Position numbers and translations under genes: made by a program. The notes beneath the pieces were generated by a model, which did no database searches, was not told the DNA's origin, and saw only the letters and a program-made list of their open reading frames with translations. From an uncultured Lachnospiraceae bacterium (GTDB lineage Bacteria; Bacillota; Clostridia; Lachnospirales; Lachnospiraceae), in NCBI GenBank assembly GCA_910578085.1, contig CAJTPM010000009.1, positions 62,001-126,000 on the forward strand: a stretch of DNA of 64,000 nt, in the 5' to 3' direction. The stretch's first letter is position 1, and the number at the start of each line of letters is the position of its first letter. Of this stretch, positions 25,609 to 34,108 are shown piece after piece.

Positions 25609-26589
25609 ATGAATATGTTTGTGGTGATACAGCAGATGCTGGTGTTACTTGTGATGATGTTGATCGGTTACATTGTTTTCCGGATAAAATGGCTGGATGG
25701 TAATGCCTGCAGCAGGATGTCAAAAATTGTGGTCAATGTATTGAATCCCTGCCTGATGGTTAATGGTGTGCTGGGGAAGGAAGCGAAGCTGGAAGGCAGT
25801 ATGCTGTTTCAGACGCTGGTCCTGGTCGTTATTTATTTTGCGGTATTGATTCTGATCAGCGGTCCGGTGGCGTCGGCGCTTCGTGTGAGGAAAGAACATT
25901 TTAATCTCTACCGTCTGATGATGATCTTCTCCAACGTGGGATTTATGGGGATTCCGGTAATTTCCAGCATTTACGGAAAAGAGGCGATTCTGCTGATCGC
26001 CTTTTACAATCTGGGATATAACCTGCTTCTTTATACCTATGGTATTTATCTGGTGGGGAAAGGCTGTTTGGCAACGGAAGAAACGGAGGCGGGAAAGGGA
26101 CTTTCCGGAGAGAGCGGGAAGGCGGCAGGAAAAGGCATGGACTGGAAGAAGCTGCTTAATCCTGGCGTCGCGTCCTGCGTTGCGGCGATCGTTATCTTTG
26201 CGTCGGGTGCGACGATGCCGGAAAGCGTCTGCACGTTTTTTGACTATGTGGGAAATGCGGCAGTGCCTCTTTCGATGATTCTGATCGGGGCGTCTGTGGC
26301 CCAGGGCGGCAGAAAGGAATTTTTCCTGGACAAAAAGATGTATGCGTTTATGGCAGTCAAAATGCTGGCGATACCCATTGCGGCGGCGCTCCTGGTGCGG
26401 CTTCTGCCCTGGCCGGCGATGGTGGAAGGGGTGTTTATTTTGATGCTGGCGATGCCGGTGGGCTCCATCGTTGTTATGCTGGCAACGGAGAGCGGAAACG
26501 ATGCGATCGAGTGTACGAAAGGGAGTATATTGACGACACTTGTGTCAGTTTTGACAATACCGCTTGTGTCGGTGTTTCTGCAGTTTTAG
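25609..26589 (+). CDS. AEC (auxin efflux carrier) family transporter
   Basis: Ten-segment secondary carrier related to malonate and auxin transporters, 326 residues; substrate unknown. The N-terminal half shows MLIGYIVFRIKWLDGNA and the conserved NVGFMGIPV. The C-terminal half shows GNAAVPLSMILIGASVAQ and PVGSIVVMLATESGNDA. A charged Gly/Glu/Lys-rich loop (about 150-180) links the halves. A thioesterase gene starts 9 bases after the stop, so the two are probably cotranscribed. Confidence 0.92.
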   Translation: MNMFVVIQQMLVLLVMMLIGYIVFRIKWLDGNACSRMSKIVVNVLNPCLMVNGVLGKEAKLEGSMLFQTLVLVVIYFAVLILISGPVASALRVRKEHFNLYRLMMIFSNVGFMGIPVISSIYGKEAILLIAFYNLGYNLLLYTYGIYLVGKGCLATEETEAGKGLSGESGKAAGKGMDWKKLLNPGVASCVAAIVIFASGATMPESVCTFFDYVGNAAVPLSMILIGASVAQGGRKEFFLDKKMYAFMAVKMLAIPIAAALLVRLLPWPAMVEGVFILMLAMPVGSIVVMLATESGNDAIECTKGSILTTLVSVLTIPLVSVFLQF

Positions 26590-26598
26590 GGGGTGCAT

Positions 26599-27072
26599 AT
26601 GAGAAAAAAACACGTAGAAGACAGCAAAACCGAGCAGTTTCGGTTGTTAAAATATGAGGATATCAACGGGGCGAACCGTTTATTCGGCGGGAAGCTGATG
26701 GCCTGGATCGATGAGGTGGCGGGTGTTACGGCCAGACGTCACTGTGAGTCGGATGTAACCACAGCCTGCATCGATAACCTGCAGTTCAAGGAACCCGCCT
26801 TTCTGGGCGATATGGTGGTGATCGTCGGAAGGGTTACATATATCGGGAAAACTTCCATGGAAGTCAGAGTGGACAGCTATGTGGAGGATATACTTGGTTT
26901 TCGACGCCCTATCAACAGAGCTTACGTGACGATGGTGGCGCTTGACAAAGAAGAAAAACCAAAGGCGGTGGAGTTTGGGCTGGAGCTTCAGACGCCCACT
27001 GAGGAAATGGAGTGGGAGAGCGGTAGAAAACGGGCTGGGCTGCGGAAAGAGAGAAGACGAGAGGGATTTTGA
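26599..27072 (+). CDS. Hotdog-fold acyl-CoA thioesterase, YciA-like
   Basis: Hydrolyses acyl-CoA thioesters. The ATG at 26599 lies 5 bases after AGGGGG; a GTG at 26593 would overlap that site. Of 157 residues, the first ~130 form one hotdog domain with NGANRLFGGKLMAWIDEVAG, in which the Asp is catalytic, and VTYIGKTSMEVRVDSYVED. The last ~25 residues are strongly basic (RKRAGLRKERRREGF) and unusual for the family. It follows the AEC carrier gene closely. Confidence 0.9.
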   Translation: MRKKHVEDSKTEQFRLLKYEDINGANRLFGGKLMAWIDEVAGVTARRHCESDVTTACIDNLQFKEPAFLGDMVVIVGRVTYIGKTSMEVRVDSYVEDILGFRRPINRAYVTMVALDKEEKPKAVEFGLELQTPTEEMEWESGRKRAGLRKERRREGF

Positions 27073-27088
27073 AATCTGTGTGCGGACA

Positions 27089-27216
27089 CCCGGATGGAAA
27101 TATCCTTTCCGCAACTCGCTTTCGCTCCGGGCTAAACGCAACGGGCACTAAGCTCGGAAATATCTCGCTAAGTGCCGGTGTTTAACAGGGCTGCTACAAG
27201 GATATTTCCATCCGGG
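27089..27216. repeat. 128-bp inverted-repeat element (MITE-like or long terminator)
   Basis: A perfect 19-bp inverted repeat (27089-27107 with 27198-27216) encloses a second imperfect pair around 27145-27177, and a partial third copy of the outer arm (GGAAATATC) lies at the centre. It occupies the gap between the converging thioesterase and acyl-CoA synthetase genes. No transposase is present. Confidence 0.85.
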
Positions 27217-27252
27217 CTGGGTAGAGTTTTTACTAAGCGTTTTGGCTCTTTT

Positions 27253-28887
27253 TTACGCGTTGATTTCCGCTTCTACGAGCCGGTATACTTTGTAGCGTTC
27301 GCGCAGGACCGGTTTTTCGATTTTGCCGGTAGGATTGCGCGGGATATCGTCGAAGATGATCTTCCGCGGGCGTTTGTAGCGCGGGAGACCGGTGCAGAAG
27401 AGGTTCATCTCGTCCTCGCTGCAGGTCATGTCGGGTTTTAATTCGATGATCGCCGCCGCGATCTCGCCGAGACGTTTGTCAGGCAGACCGATCACCGCCA
27501 CATCATGGACCGCATTGTGGGTGCGGATAAAGTCTTCAATCTGCACGGGATAAAGGTTTTCGCCGCCGCTGATGATCACGTCCTTCTTGCGGTCTACCAG
27601 ATAGTAGAACCCGTCCTCATCCTGTTTTGCCATATCGCCGGTCAGAAGCCAGTCCTCTTTCAATACCTCATCCGTAGCCTTTGGATCGTTGTAGTAGCAG
27701 GTCATCACACCGGGGCCTTTGACGCATAATTCGCCGACTTCGCCCTGCTTTACAGGGGAACCATCGGGAGCGATAATCTTCACTTCCCAGCCGAAGCCCG
27801 GTACGCCGATGGCGCCGACCTTATGAATATTATCTATGCCGAGATGGACGGCGCCTGGTCCGATAGATTCGCTGAGGCCGTAGTTGGTGTCGTACAGATG
27901 ATCCGGGAAATATTCCTTCCAGTGTCTGATTAACGAGGGGGGAACGGGCTGCGCGCCGATGTGCATCAGCCGCCATTGGGAGAGTTCATAATCTTCCATA
28001 TGCAGCCTGCCGGAGTCGAGCGCTTCCAGAATATCCTGTGCCCAGGGCACAAGCAGCCAGACGATGGTACACTTTTCCCTCGAGACCGCGTCCAGAATAT
28101 ACTCCGGCTTCGTACCCTTCAACAGGATTGCCTTGCTGCCGGAGAGAAGGGAACCGAACCAGTGCATTTTGGCGCCGGTGTGATAGAGCGGCGGAATGCA
28201 TAAAAAGACGTCGTTTCGTCCCTGGCCGTGGTGGTTCTGTTCCACTTTGCAGGAGTGCATCAGGCTCTCGTGGTTGTGTAAAATTGCCTTTGGAAAACCG
28301 GTGGTGCCGGAAGAGAAATAGATTGCGGCATCGTCTTTGTCCGTCAGCATGATATTCGGGGACATGCTGGAGCAGTCCGCCGTTAACGTATTATAATCTT
28401 CTGCAAAAGTAGGACAGTTTTCGCCGAAAAAGAATAGCAACCTGTTTGTAATGATGCGGTCAGCAATCTCCTCGATACGGCCGATAAATTCCGGACCAAA
28501 GATCAGAACGTCCGATTCGGAAAGATCCAGACAGTATTCAATCTCCTTCGAGGAATAGCGGAAGTTTAAAGGCACGGCAAGCGCGCCGGTTTTCAAAATG
28601 CCGAAATAGATCGGAAGCCACTCCAGACAGTTCATTAACAGAATGGCAACTTTATCTCCTTTTTTAACGCCCCTCGATAAAAGCAGGTTGGCAAAACGGT
28701 TTGCTTTTTCGTTAAAGACATTCCATGTGATCTCGCGCCTGTAGTAGGAGGCGTGTGAAGGTTCAATCAGTTCGTATTCTTTCCAGGTTACTCTGCGCTT
28801 GTCCTTCACTTCCGGATTGATTTCCACAAGACAGATATCGTTTCCGTACATTTTGCAGTTTTGTTCTAACAGTTCTGTAATCGGCAT
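27253..28887 (-). CDS. Acyl-CoA synthetase / AMP-dependent ligase
   Basis: Activates a carboxylic acid through an acyl-adenylate to the CoA thioester; chain length unknown. The 544 residues show the ANL-family motifs in order: YFSSGTTGFPKAILHNHES (phosphate loop), TNYGLSESIG, LLTGDMAKQDEDGFYYLVDR with the adenosine-ribose Asp, the hinge DRKKDVIISGGENLYP, and the C-terminal catalytic Lys in PRNPTGKIEKPVL. AAAGGA precedes the ATG. An insert-like EPSHASYYRREITW near residue 45 replaces the usual start of the domain. It converges on the thioesterase gene, perhaps as opposing activities. Confidence 0.93.
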   Translation of the reverse strand: MPITELLEQNCKMYGNDICLVEINPEVKDKRRVTWKEYELIEPSHASYYRREITWNVFNEKANRFANLLLSRGVKKGDKVAILLMNCLEWLPIYFGILKTGALAVPLNFRYSSKEIEYCLDLSESDVLIFGPEFIGRIEEIADRIITNRLLFFFGENCPTFAEDYNTLTADCSSMSPNIMLTDKDDAAIYFSSGTTGFPKAILHNHESLMHSCKVEQNHHGQGRNDVFLCIPPLYHTGAKMHWFGSLLSGSKAILLKGTKPEYILDAVSREKCTIVWLLVPWAQDILEALDSGRLHMEDYELSQWRLMHIGAQPVPPSLIRHWKEYFPDHLYDTNYGLSESIGPGAVHLGIDNIHKVGAIGVPGFGWEVKIIAPDGSPVKQGEVGELCVKGPGVMTCYYNDPKATDEVLKEDWLLTGDMAKQDEDGFYYLVDRKKDVIISGGENLYPVQIEDFIRTHNAVHDVAVIGLPDKRLGEIAAAIIELKPDMTCSEDEMNLFCTGLPRYKRPRKIIFDDIPRNPTGKIEKPVLRERYKVYRLVEAEINA

Positions 28888-29014
28888 TGTTTTATCCTTT
28901 CAGCAGCGCATGATTTTCAAAGAATGCTACCATTACACTTTAGCACGTCTAACCGCTAAAGTAAAGGAAATTTGCAAAATATTTGTTAACCGGACGCGCA
29001 GAGAGAATATCAAT

Positions 29015-30721
29015 TTATATTTGAATCAAATCTCTGCACCGATTGATCGCGGCGTATAATTCCTGGGGGCGGGGCATGGCAAGGTTGCCGGGGAGATATT
29101 CTCCGCCTGCAAATACGGCAAAGCCTTTTGCGCCGATCCGTTTATAGATGCCGCTTATTGCTTCCTGCAGTGTTTTTTTGCCGTCGAAATCATGGAGCTT
29201 CATGGATTTTATTATATAGGCCAGGGAAGTAAGCTGTTCGCTGTCCACAAGCTGTTCCACGTAACGCATATCCACTTCGGATTTATTGATGGAGAAGCCG
29301 TCTGTTCCGTCGGTGCGCATTTTTATCCTGTTTTCTCTGGCAAAAGCAGCGTCGGTTTTGACAATCCTGCGGAAATCGGGAGCCTGTGCGGCGGGAAGAT
29401 CTCCGGTGAGGTAAGGGTAGTTTTCCGCTTCCTTTTTGGCGAAGTCCGTAATTTCCATAGGGGCATACTTTTTCATCTGCACGATGCAGTCCGATTTATG
29501 AAAATAAGAGCCGCAGCTTCCGGCAACCAGGATCGTGGAGATGCCGTAAGCAGTATAGATCTCTCTGATTCTGTCGATAAAGGGGATGATCGGCTCCGCA
29601 TCCCTGCTCACCACCCGCTGCATCAGGTCGTCGCGGATCATGAAGTTGGTGGCGCTGGTGTCCTCATCGATCAGGAAAAGTCCTGTGCCGGCTTCCATGG
29701 CCTCTATGGTGTTTGCTGCCTGAGAAGTGCTGCCGCTGGCATCTTCCGTATAAAAAGCGACGGTATCTCTGCCGTTTGGCAGATTACGGATAAACATGGA
29801 GATATCTGCTTTTTTAATACTGCGGCCATCCTCGGCCCGCAGTTTTACAGCGGTATCGTCGGTGATGACGTACTCTCTTCCGTCTCCCGCAATATGGTTG
29901 TAGACGCCTGCCATCAGGGCCTCTAAAAGCGTCGATTTTCCGTGATAGCCGCCGCCGACAATGAGAGTTACGCCTTTCTGAATGCCCATGCCGGTAAGGG
30001 CTCCTCTGTGGGGGAGCGTCAGAGTTACTTTCATGGATTCCGGAGACGCAAAAGGAACGGCCTCCTTCATCGGCAGGGAAGAGACGCCGGATTTTCTCGG
30101 AAGAACGGCGCCGTCCGCAACAAAGGCGACGAGTCCGTTTTCCGACAGGGCGTCCCGGATGGCCTTCTGGTCATCGGCCAGAAACAGTACTTTTTCCAGG
30201 CCGGCTTTCGGGCAGGTGGCGGCAAGCAGTGTCTGGCGCACGCAAAGCGGCAGGAAGTCAAACAGGATCTTGATTAACTCGCCTGCGTTTATGGTGCGGC
30301 CGTTGGCCGGAAAGCCGACTTCCATGCGGACTGTCAGATTGCCTGTGGCGGGATCCACGGTGCAGGCGCTGCGTTCCAAAATTTCCTGTCCCGGACGGCT
30401 GATGCCGATGAGGCCGCTCTTGCCGGAACCCTTCGCCTTAAAGGAAAAGTCCTTTACCTTGAGATACATGCGGCGCAGCAGAAAATCCTGAAAGGCGATG
30501 CGGCGCTCCTTTGTCTCATAGCATTCTTTTCCGAAACCAGCAATCCGCCCCGGAACGATGACGCTCACTTTTGAAGGGGATGCGAAGGGATCTCCCTGTA
30601 CATGGTCGATGGACAGCACATACTGGTCAAACTGATACTTGTCCTTTGTATCTTTGTAGGCGGGATAGCCCCGGTGATCGATTCTCATCAATAAATTTCT
30701 TAAATCTGATGCATTTTTCAT
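29015..30721 (-). CDS. Predicted ABC-class ATPase (ABC_ATPase family)
   Basis: Soluble ATPase of 568 residues in the bacterial ABC_ATPase family, whose eukaryotic relative MRB1590 acts in trypanosome mitochondrial RNA editing; the bacterial role is unknown. The central domain has Walker A GGGYHGKSTLLEAL near residue 255. A signature-like FIRNLPNGRDTVAFYTEDAS and Walker B LFLIDEDTSATNFMIRD follow. The N-terminal ~200 residues form the family-specific pore-like region. No membrane segments. CAGGAGA precedes the ATG. Transcribed alone; neighbours give no functional hint. Confidence 0.88.
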   Translation of the reverse strand: MKNASDLRNLLMRIDHRGYPAYKDTKDKYQFDQYVLSIDHVQGDPFASPSKVSVIVPGRIAGFGKECYETKERRIAFQDFLLRRMYLKVKDFSFKAKGSGKSGLIGISRPGQEILERSACTVDPATGNLTVRMEVGFPANGRTINAGELIKILFDFLPLCVRQTLLAATCPKAGLEKVLFLADDQKAIRDALSENGLVAFVADGAVLPRKSGVSSLPMKEAVPFASPESMKVTLTLPHRGALTGMGIQKGVTLIVGGGYHGKSTLLEALMAGVYNHIAGDGREYVITDDTAVKLRAEDGRSIKKADISMFIRNLPNGRDTVAFYTEDASGSTSQAANTIEAMEAGTGLFLIDEDTSATNFMIRDDLMQRVVSRDAEPIIPFIDRIREIYTAYGISTILVAGSCGSYFHKSDCIVQMKKYAPMEITDFAKKEAENYPYLTGDLPAAQAPDFRRIVKTDAAFARENRIKMRTDGTDGFSINKSEVDMRYVEQLVDSEQLTSLAYIIKSMKLHDFDGKKTLQEAISGIYKRIGAKGFAVFAGGEYLPGNLAMPRPQELYAAINRCRDLIQI

Positions 30722-30788
30722 GATTGGTCTCCTGTATACTGGTTTAAGTCTGACTTATTTAAAATAATGATATAATATCGACAGATAT

Positions 30789-30844
30789 TATATCATGAAC
30801 TTGCGATTCATGATCGACATTCGCCGCTCGCTTCGCTAACGCTC
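30789..30844 (-). repeat. Dispersed hairpin repeat, family 2, copy 1
   Basis: Read on the minus strand this 56-base unit matches 33801-33857 at about 52 of 57 positions. It can form an 8-bp stem-loop with a 7-nt loop. An 11-base direct repeat, ATTATATCATG, flanks it (30787-30797 and 30845-30855). The rest of 30722-31027 holds no gene that I can support. Confidence 0.8.
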
Positions 30845-31027
30845 ATTATATCATGTGGAGAATCAAAATAAAATATGGAAATCTCAAAATATGCAGTGCA
30901 GACTGTCTGAAAGGAGGGCAGAGAAAAACGCCGTCGGGCGTATGAGCGCTGGAGGTGTATACATAGCCGATATGGTTATCATAATACTTTTACCCGTATA
31001 TCTACTGTTTCAAAGAATAGGCGATTA

Positions 31028-31474
31028 TCAAATGATAAAATTCACTACCCCATATATCAAATGGCAAAGCGTAAAAATAACGATCGGAATAATTGCTATT
31101 CCATTTTTTCTGTCAATGGCAAAGAATAAAAATGCCAAACAGGGCGGGATGGTCAGTCCTAAAATAACAGGCGCATTTATCATGCCGATATAGTAAACTA
31201 TCCAACTGATGAAATATAATACGCAGCAGCCGGCCGAAAGAATCACTGAAGGAGTCACGCATAATTTTTTTGCGTCTCTGTTTCTTAAAATGCATAAAGC
31301 GGCAACCATCGCTATTTGACATACAGAGGCTATTGCATCAACCATTTCTGTAATGGAATTTTCCCTTAATATATCATTCGGCGCAGGGATAGCAAGCCAG
31401 ATAAAAGTCGGCAGCATAACGATTAAGAACAGAAGTAATCCCCAAATTTCAAAGCTGAACCTGTATTTTTTCAT
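31028..31474 (-). CDS. Hypothetical four-segment membrane protein
   Basis: Unrecognised protein of 148 residues. The ATG at 31474 follows GGAGA by 9 bases and starts MKKYRFSFEIWGLLLFLI; the longer reading to 31558 lacks a ribosome site. Four to five hydrophobic segments alternate with short charged loops (RNRDAKKL, DRKNG), and no catalytic motif is visible. AT-rich codon use differs from its neighbours, which may mean recent arrival. It diverges from the promoter and repeat region at 31642-31709. Confidence 0.7.
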   Translation of the reverse strand: MKKYRFSFEIWGLLLFLIVMLPTFIWLAIPAPNDILRENSITEMVDAIASVCQIAMVAALCILRNRDAKKLCVTPSVILSAGCCVLYFISWIVYYIGMINAPVILGLTIPPCLAFLFFAIDRKNGIAIIPIVIFTLCHLIYGVVNFII

Positions 31475-31641
31475 AATCGAGTTATCTCCGTTGCAGCAGG
31501 CAACTATCCCATAAGCAGGGAGTTGTGATTCCCCTGTCTGTCTGATTTTTATTTTCAATTATACATGAAAGCATGCGTTTTTCAATTGTTTTCCATTATC
31601 TGAAATTGTACAATATGTATTTGAAAAATACAAAAAATCTA

Positions 31642-31683
31642 ATAATCGATAAAAATTTATTGATAATCGATAAAAATATATTG
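31642..31683 (+). repeat. Exact tandem 21-bp repeat overlapping a promoter -35
   Basis: Units 31642-31662 and 31663-31683 differ at one base; each holds an ATCGAT core. The period is two helical turns, and unit 2 ends inside the -35 hexamer at 31681, the arrangement of a cooperative operator. The HTH regulator at 33896 is a plausible ligand. Confidence 0.75.
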
Positions 31684-31709
31684 ACATTCAATGAAATGGG
31701 TGATATAGT
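31681..31709 (+). promoter_or_regulatory. Promoter of the DUF6688-like/DUF2975 membrane cassette
   Basis: TTGACA (31681-31686), 17 bases, TATAGT (31704-31709). This near-consensus promoter excludes start codons before about 31716 for the gene that follows. Confidence 0.8.
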
Positions 31710-31785
31710 GGCACTACAGAGAAAGGGAAAAGATGGCATTTGCAATAATAAATGCTTTGATTATGGAAAGGATGTGATCGTCGGG

Positions 31786-33198
31786 ATGATAGAGGGCGGA
31801 AAAAAGCGGGAGTACAGAAAGAATGGAGAAAAAACGGAAAGAACAGAAAAATGGAAGCTGGTGAGAATGCACCCGTTTCTTGTAACGGTGCTGTCATCAT
31901 TGACGGCAGGTATGGTCTTGTCTGCGTGGCTGCTATTCGGCGAGATATGGCGTTCCTTCAGGTTGGGCGAGGGATTTTTTTATGTAATATTGGAATATTT
32001 GGGCAGCTTTCTGGTATTTACAGCAATTTTCGGGGGACTAATGGTATTTCCTGTGTTGCTGGTCGGGGCAGAGGCTATTGTGTTTGTAAAAGGAAGAAAA
32101 AACGGTGAACTTCACCGGAAGGGCAGAGCTTTTGATATTACAGGAGCAGTGTTGGGTGTGCTCTACAGCCTGTTCTATCTGAGTTTCATTGATGAGGTGT
32201 CGTTTGGGAGCGACTGGCAGAAGCAACTGGCAAATCAGGAAACACATACCCCTGTTTACACCGGGGCACAGCTTACGGTGGCGGTTATTTTAGTTGTGGG
32301 AATTGTTGGATATTTTGTGGTAAATTATGTTCCCCTAAAAAAGATACCACCCCTGCTTCTGGTTCTGGGGATGGCGGCCATGTATCTTGGGACGATAGAA
32401 AGTATCATTTGGGGGATACAGGTGGTTCAGGAACCGTTAGATATTTTTCTTGCGCTTTTTCCATTGCACTGCGTATTGCTGACGGCGAGGACGGTAGGGT
32501 ATAAAATGTGGGAGTGGCAGCAGATAAAAGAAGATGAGGCCGGGCGGAAAGGAGCAGACGGCGTATGGCAGGATGACAGCACTCTGACAGAGCGGTATCA
32601 GGAAGGGAACGGAATCCTTTCGGCCTGCAACCGTTTTCTGGCGAAAGCGGAATACTGGCCCCTCGCGGCATTTCTGTTGATGTGGCCGCTTTTGGGGATT
32701 CTGATCGGCGTTCTGACTTTGTTCGGTCAGAGCCCGGATGCGATTATTAAAGCTTTTGTAGAGACCAGCGACTGGAATCTGTCTCAGAGAGTTGCGCCAC
32801 AGAATATCTATTACGATGAGCACTATCTGTGTACTGTAGCGGCGGGAGGACATGAAAAAATCGTAAAGCCGAAGAGATTGGGCGTGCGGCACGGGCATCA
32901 GGTCATCGTCAACAGGCAGCTTTGCGTGGCCAATGCGTTCGAGCAGGTGTTAGAGGAGAGGACACCAGGTTTCCACAGGGCAGTGCGGCATTTTTATGAC
33001 ACTTACGGTTTCCCGGTGGCGAAAATGATTCATTCAAAATATACGGCGGATGCGGTCTATTTTCTGATGAAGCCGTTTGAGTGGATATTCCTGATCGTAT
33101 TGTACCTGATGGATGCAAATCCGGAGAATCGGATCGCCATTCAGTATACCGGGAAGAAGCTGGCGGATTTCAGGAGAGTCGAAAACAGTATAGCGTAA
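31786..33198 (+). CDS. Polytopic membrane protein of unknown function (DUF6688-like)
   Basis: Membrane protein of about 470 residues with around eight hydrophobic segments, one group at the N-terminus and one near residues 285-310, then a soluble C-terminal part. That part reads NRQLCVANAFEQVLEERTPG and ends FLIVLYLMDANPENRIAIQY. It resembles the family listed as DUF6688, a name I give from memory with modest confidence. The frame stays open to 31573, but the promoter at 31681-31709 rules that start out; ATG 31786 is preferred and ATG 31868 is an alternative. It heads a run of membrane genes with a YozG-like regulator. Confidence 0.75.
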   Translation: MIEGGKKREYRKNGEKTERTEKWKLVRMHPFLVTVLSSLTAGMVLSAWLLFGEIWRSFRLGEGFFYVILEYLGSFLVFTAIFGGLMVFPVLLVGAEAIVFVKGRKNGELHRKGRAFDITGAVLGVLYSLFYLSFIDEVSFGSDWQKQLANQETHTPVYTGAQLTVAVILVVGIVGYFVVNYVPLKKIPPLLLVLGMAAMYLGTIESIIWGIQVVQEPLDIFLALFPLHCVLLTARTVGYKMWEWQQIKEDEAGRKGADGVWQDDSTLTERYQEGNGILSACNRFLAKAEYWPLAAFLLMWPLLGILIGVLTLFGQSPDAIIKAFVETSDWNLSQRVAPQNIYYDEHYLCTVAAGGHEKIVKPKRLGVRHGHQVIVNRQLCVANAFEQVLEERTPGFHRAVRHFYDTYGFPVAKMIHSKYTADAVYFLMKPFEWIFLIVLYLMDANPENRIAIQYTGKKLADFRRVENSIA

Positions 33199-33271
33199 CA
33201 GAGATCGGTGAAGAAAAAACCGTGGGATAAAATGGAAAAGGAATGAGATTTGGAAAGATGCGGAGGGAAAA

Positions 33272-33799
33272 ATGGTGAGTGAGAGGAATATGGAAGAAAA
33301 AGAAAGCGCAAAGGAAGGTGGAGCAAATGACAAAAGAGGGCCAGTGGGGGACAGGAAGCTTCCTTGGATAAAAGGAACAAAATACCTTCTGGATTTTATG
33401 TTTTACTGCGGCATTGTGGTGACCGCTTCCCTGCCCTGGAGCATCCGGTGGATTGGGGAGCTTCTGCCCGGCCTGATCAGGCATTATGAGGAGGCTGTGA
33501 TCATCTATTTTGTGCTGGGGGTTTCGGCGGAGAAACTTCTGTGGGAGCTGCGAAAGATTTTTAAGACCGTGCTGGCGGAGGACTGTTTTGTAAGGGAAAA
33601 TGTGGTCAGTTTACAGAAAATGGGCAACTGGAGTTTTTTCATTGCGCTGATGGCGGGAGTCAGGAGCATCGTTTATATGACGATAGCGATGATCGTGGTG
33701 ATTTTTGTTTTCCTGATCGCCGGGTTGTTCAGCAAGGTGTTAAGCTTTGTGTTTGAGCAGGCGGTGGCGTATAAGGAGGAGACAGATTTTACGATATAA
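33272..33799 (+). CDS. DUF2975 membrane protein (YoaS-like)
   Basis: Membrane protein of 175 residues and unknown function. After a charged 30-residue N-terminus come four hydrophobic segments. The conserved part ELRKIFKTVLAEDCFVRENV, where DPFV-ENV is the DUF2975 hallmark, lies in the second loop. In Bacillus the homologue yoaS is paired with the small regulator yozG; here the YozG-like gene follows at 33896. CGGAGGG precedes the ATG at 33272. The insertion of a repeat between the two genes may alter their coupling. Confidence 0.85.
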   Translation: MVSERNMEEKESAKEGGANDKRGPVGDRKLPWIKGTKYLLDFMFYCGIVVTASLPWSIRWIGELLPGLIRHYEEAVIIYFVLGVSAEKLLWELRKIFKTVLAEDCFVRENVVSLQKMGNWSFFIALMAGVRSIVYMTIAMIVVIFVFLIAGLFSKVLSFVFEQAVAYKEETDFTI

Positions 33800-33800
33800 G

Positions 33801-33857
33801 GAGCGTTAGCGAAGCGAACGGCGAATGCCGATTATGAATCGCAGGTTCATGGTATAA
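33801..33857 (+). repeat. Dispersed hairpin repeat, family 2, copy 2
   Basis: 57-base unit with about 52 identities to the minus-strand copy at 30789-30844. A truncated second copy of its first ~15 bases follows at 33855-33870. It separates the DUF2975 gene from its HTH partner. Confidence 0.8.
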
Positions 33858-33895
33858 GGAGCATTAGCGGGTTTGTAATATTAAGGAGAAAGTAT

Positions 33896-34108
33896 ATGGG
33901 AATTATTGTAAATCTGGATGTCATGATGGCGAAGCGCAAAAAGAGCCTCACCGACCTTGCGAATGAAGTGGATATCACCCTCGCCAATCTGTCGATCCTG
34001 AAAAATAATAAGGCGAAGGCGGTCCGATTTTCTACGCTGGAGGCGATCTGCAAAGCTCTGGACTGCCAGCCGGGAGATATTCTGCAGTATGAGGAGGAAG
34101 AAGAATGA
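33896..34108 (+). CDS. Small XRE-type HTH regulator, YozG-like
   Basis: DNA-binding protein of 70 residues consisting of one helix-turn-helix: LTDLANEVDITLANLSILKN is the HTH, and FSTLEAICKALDCQPGDIL the closing helices, ending in an acidic tail. This class is regularly paired with DUF2975 membrane proteins. AAGGAG lies 8 bases before the ATG. The stop codon overlaps the start of the next gene (ATGA), so all are one operon. It may bind the tandem repeat at 31642-31683. Confidence 0.92.
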   Translation: MGIIVNLDVMMAKRKKSLTDLANEVDITLANLSILKNNKAKAVRFSTLEAICKALDCQPGDILQYEEEEE

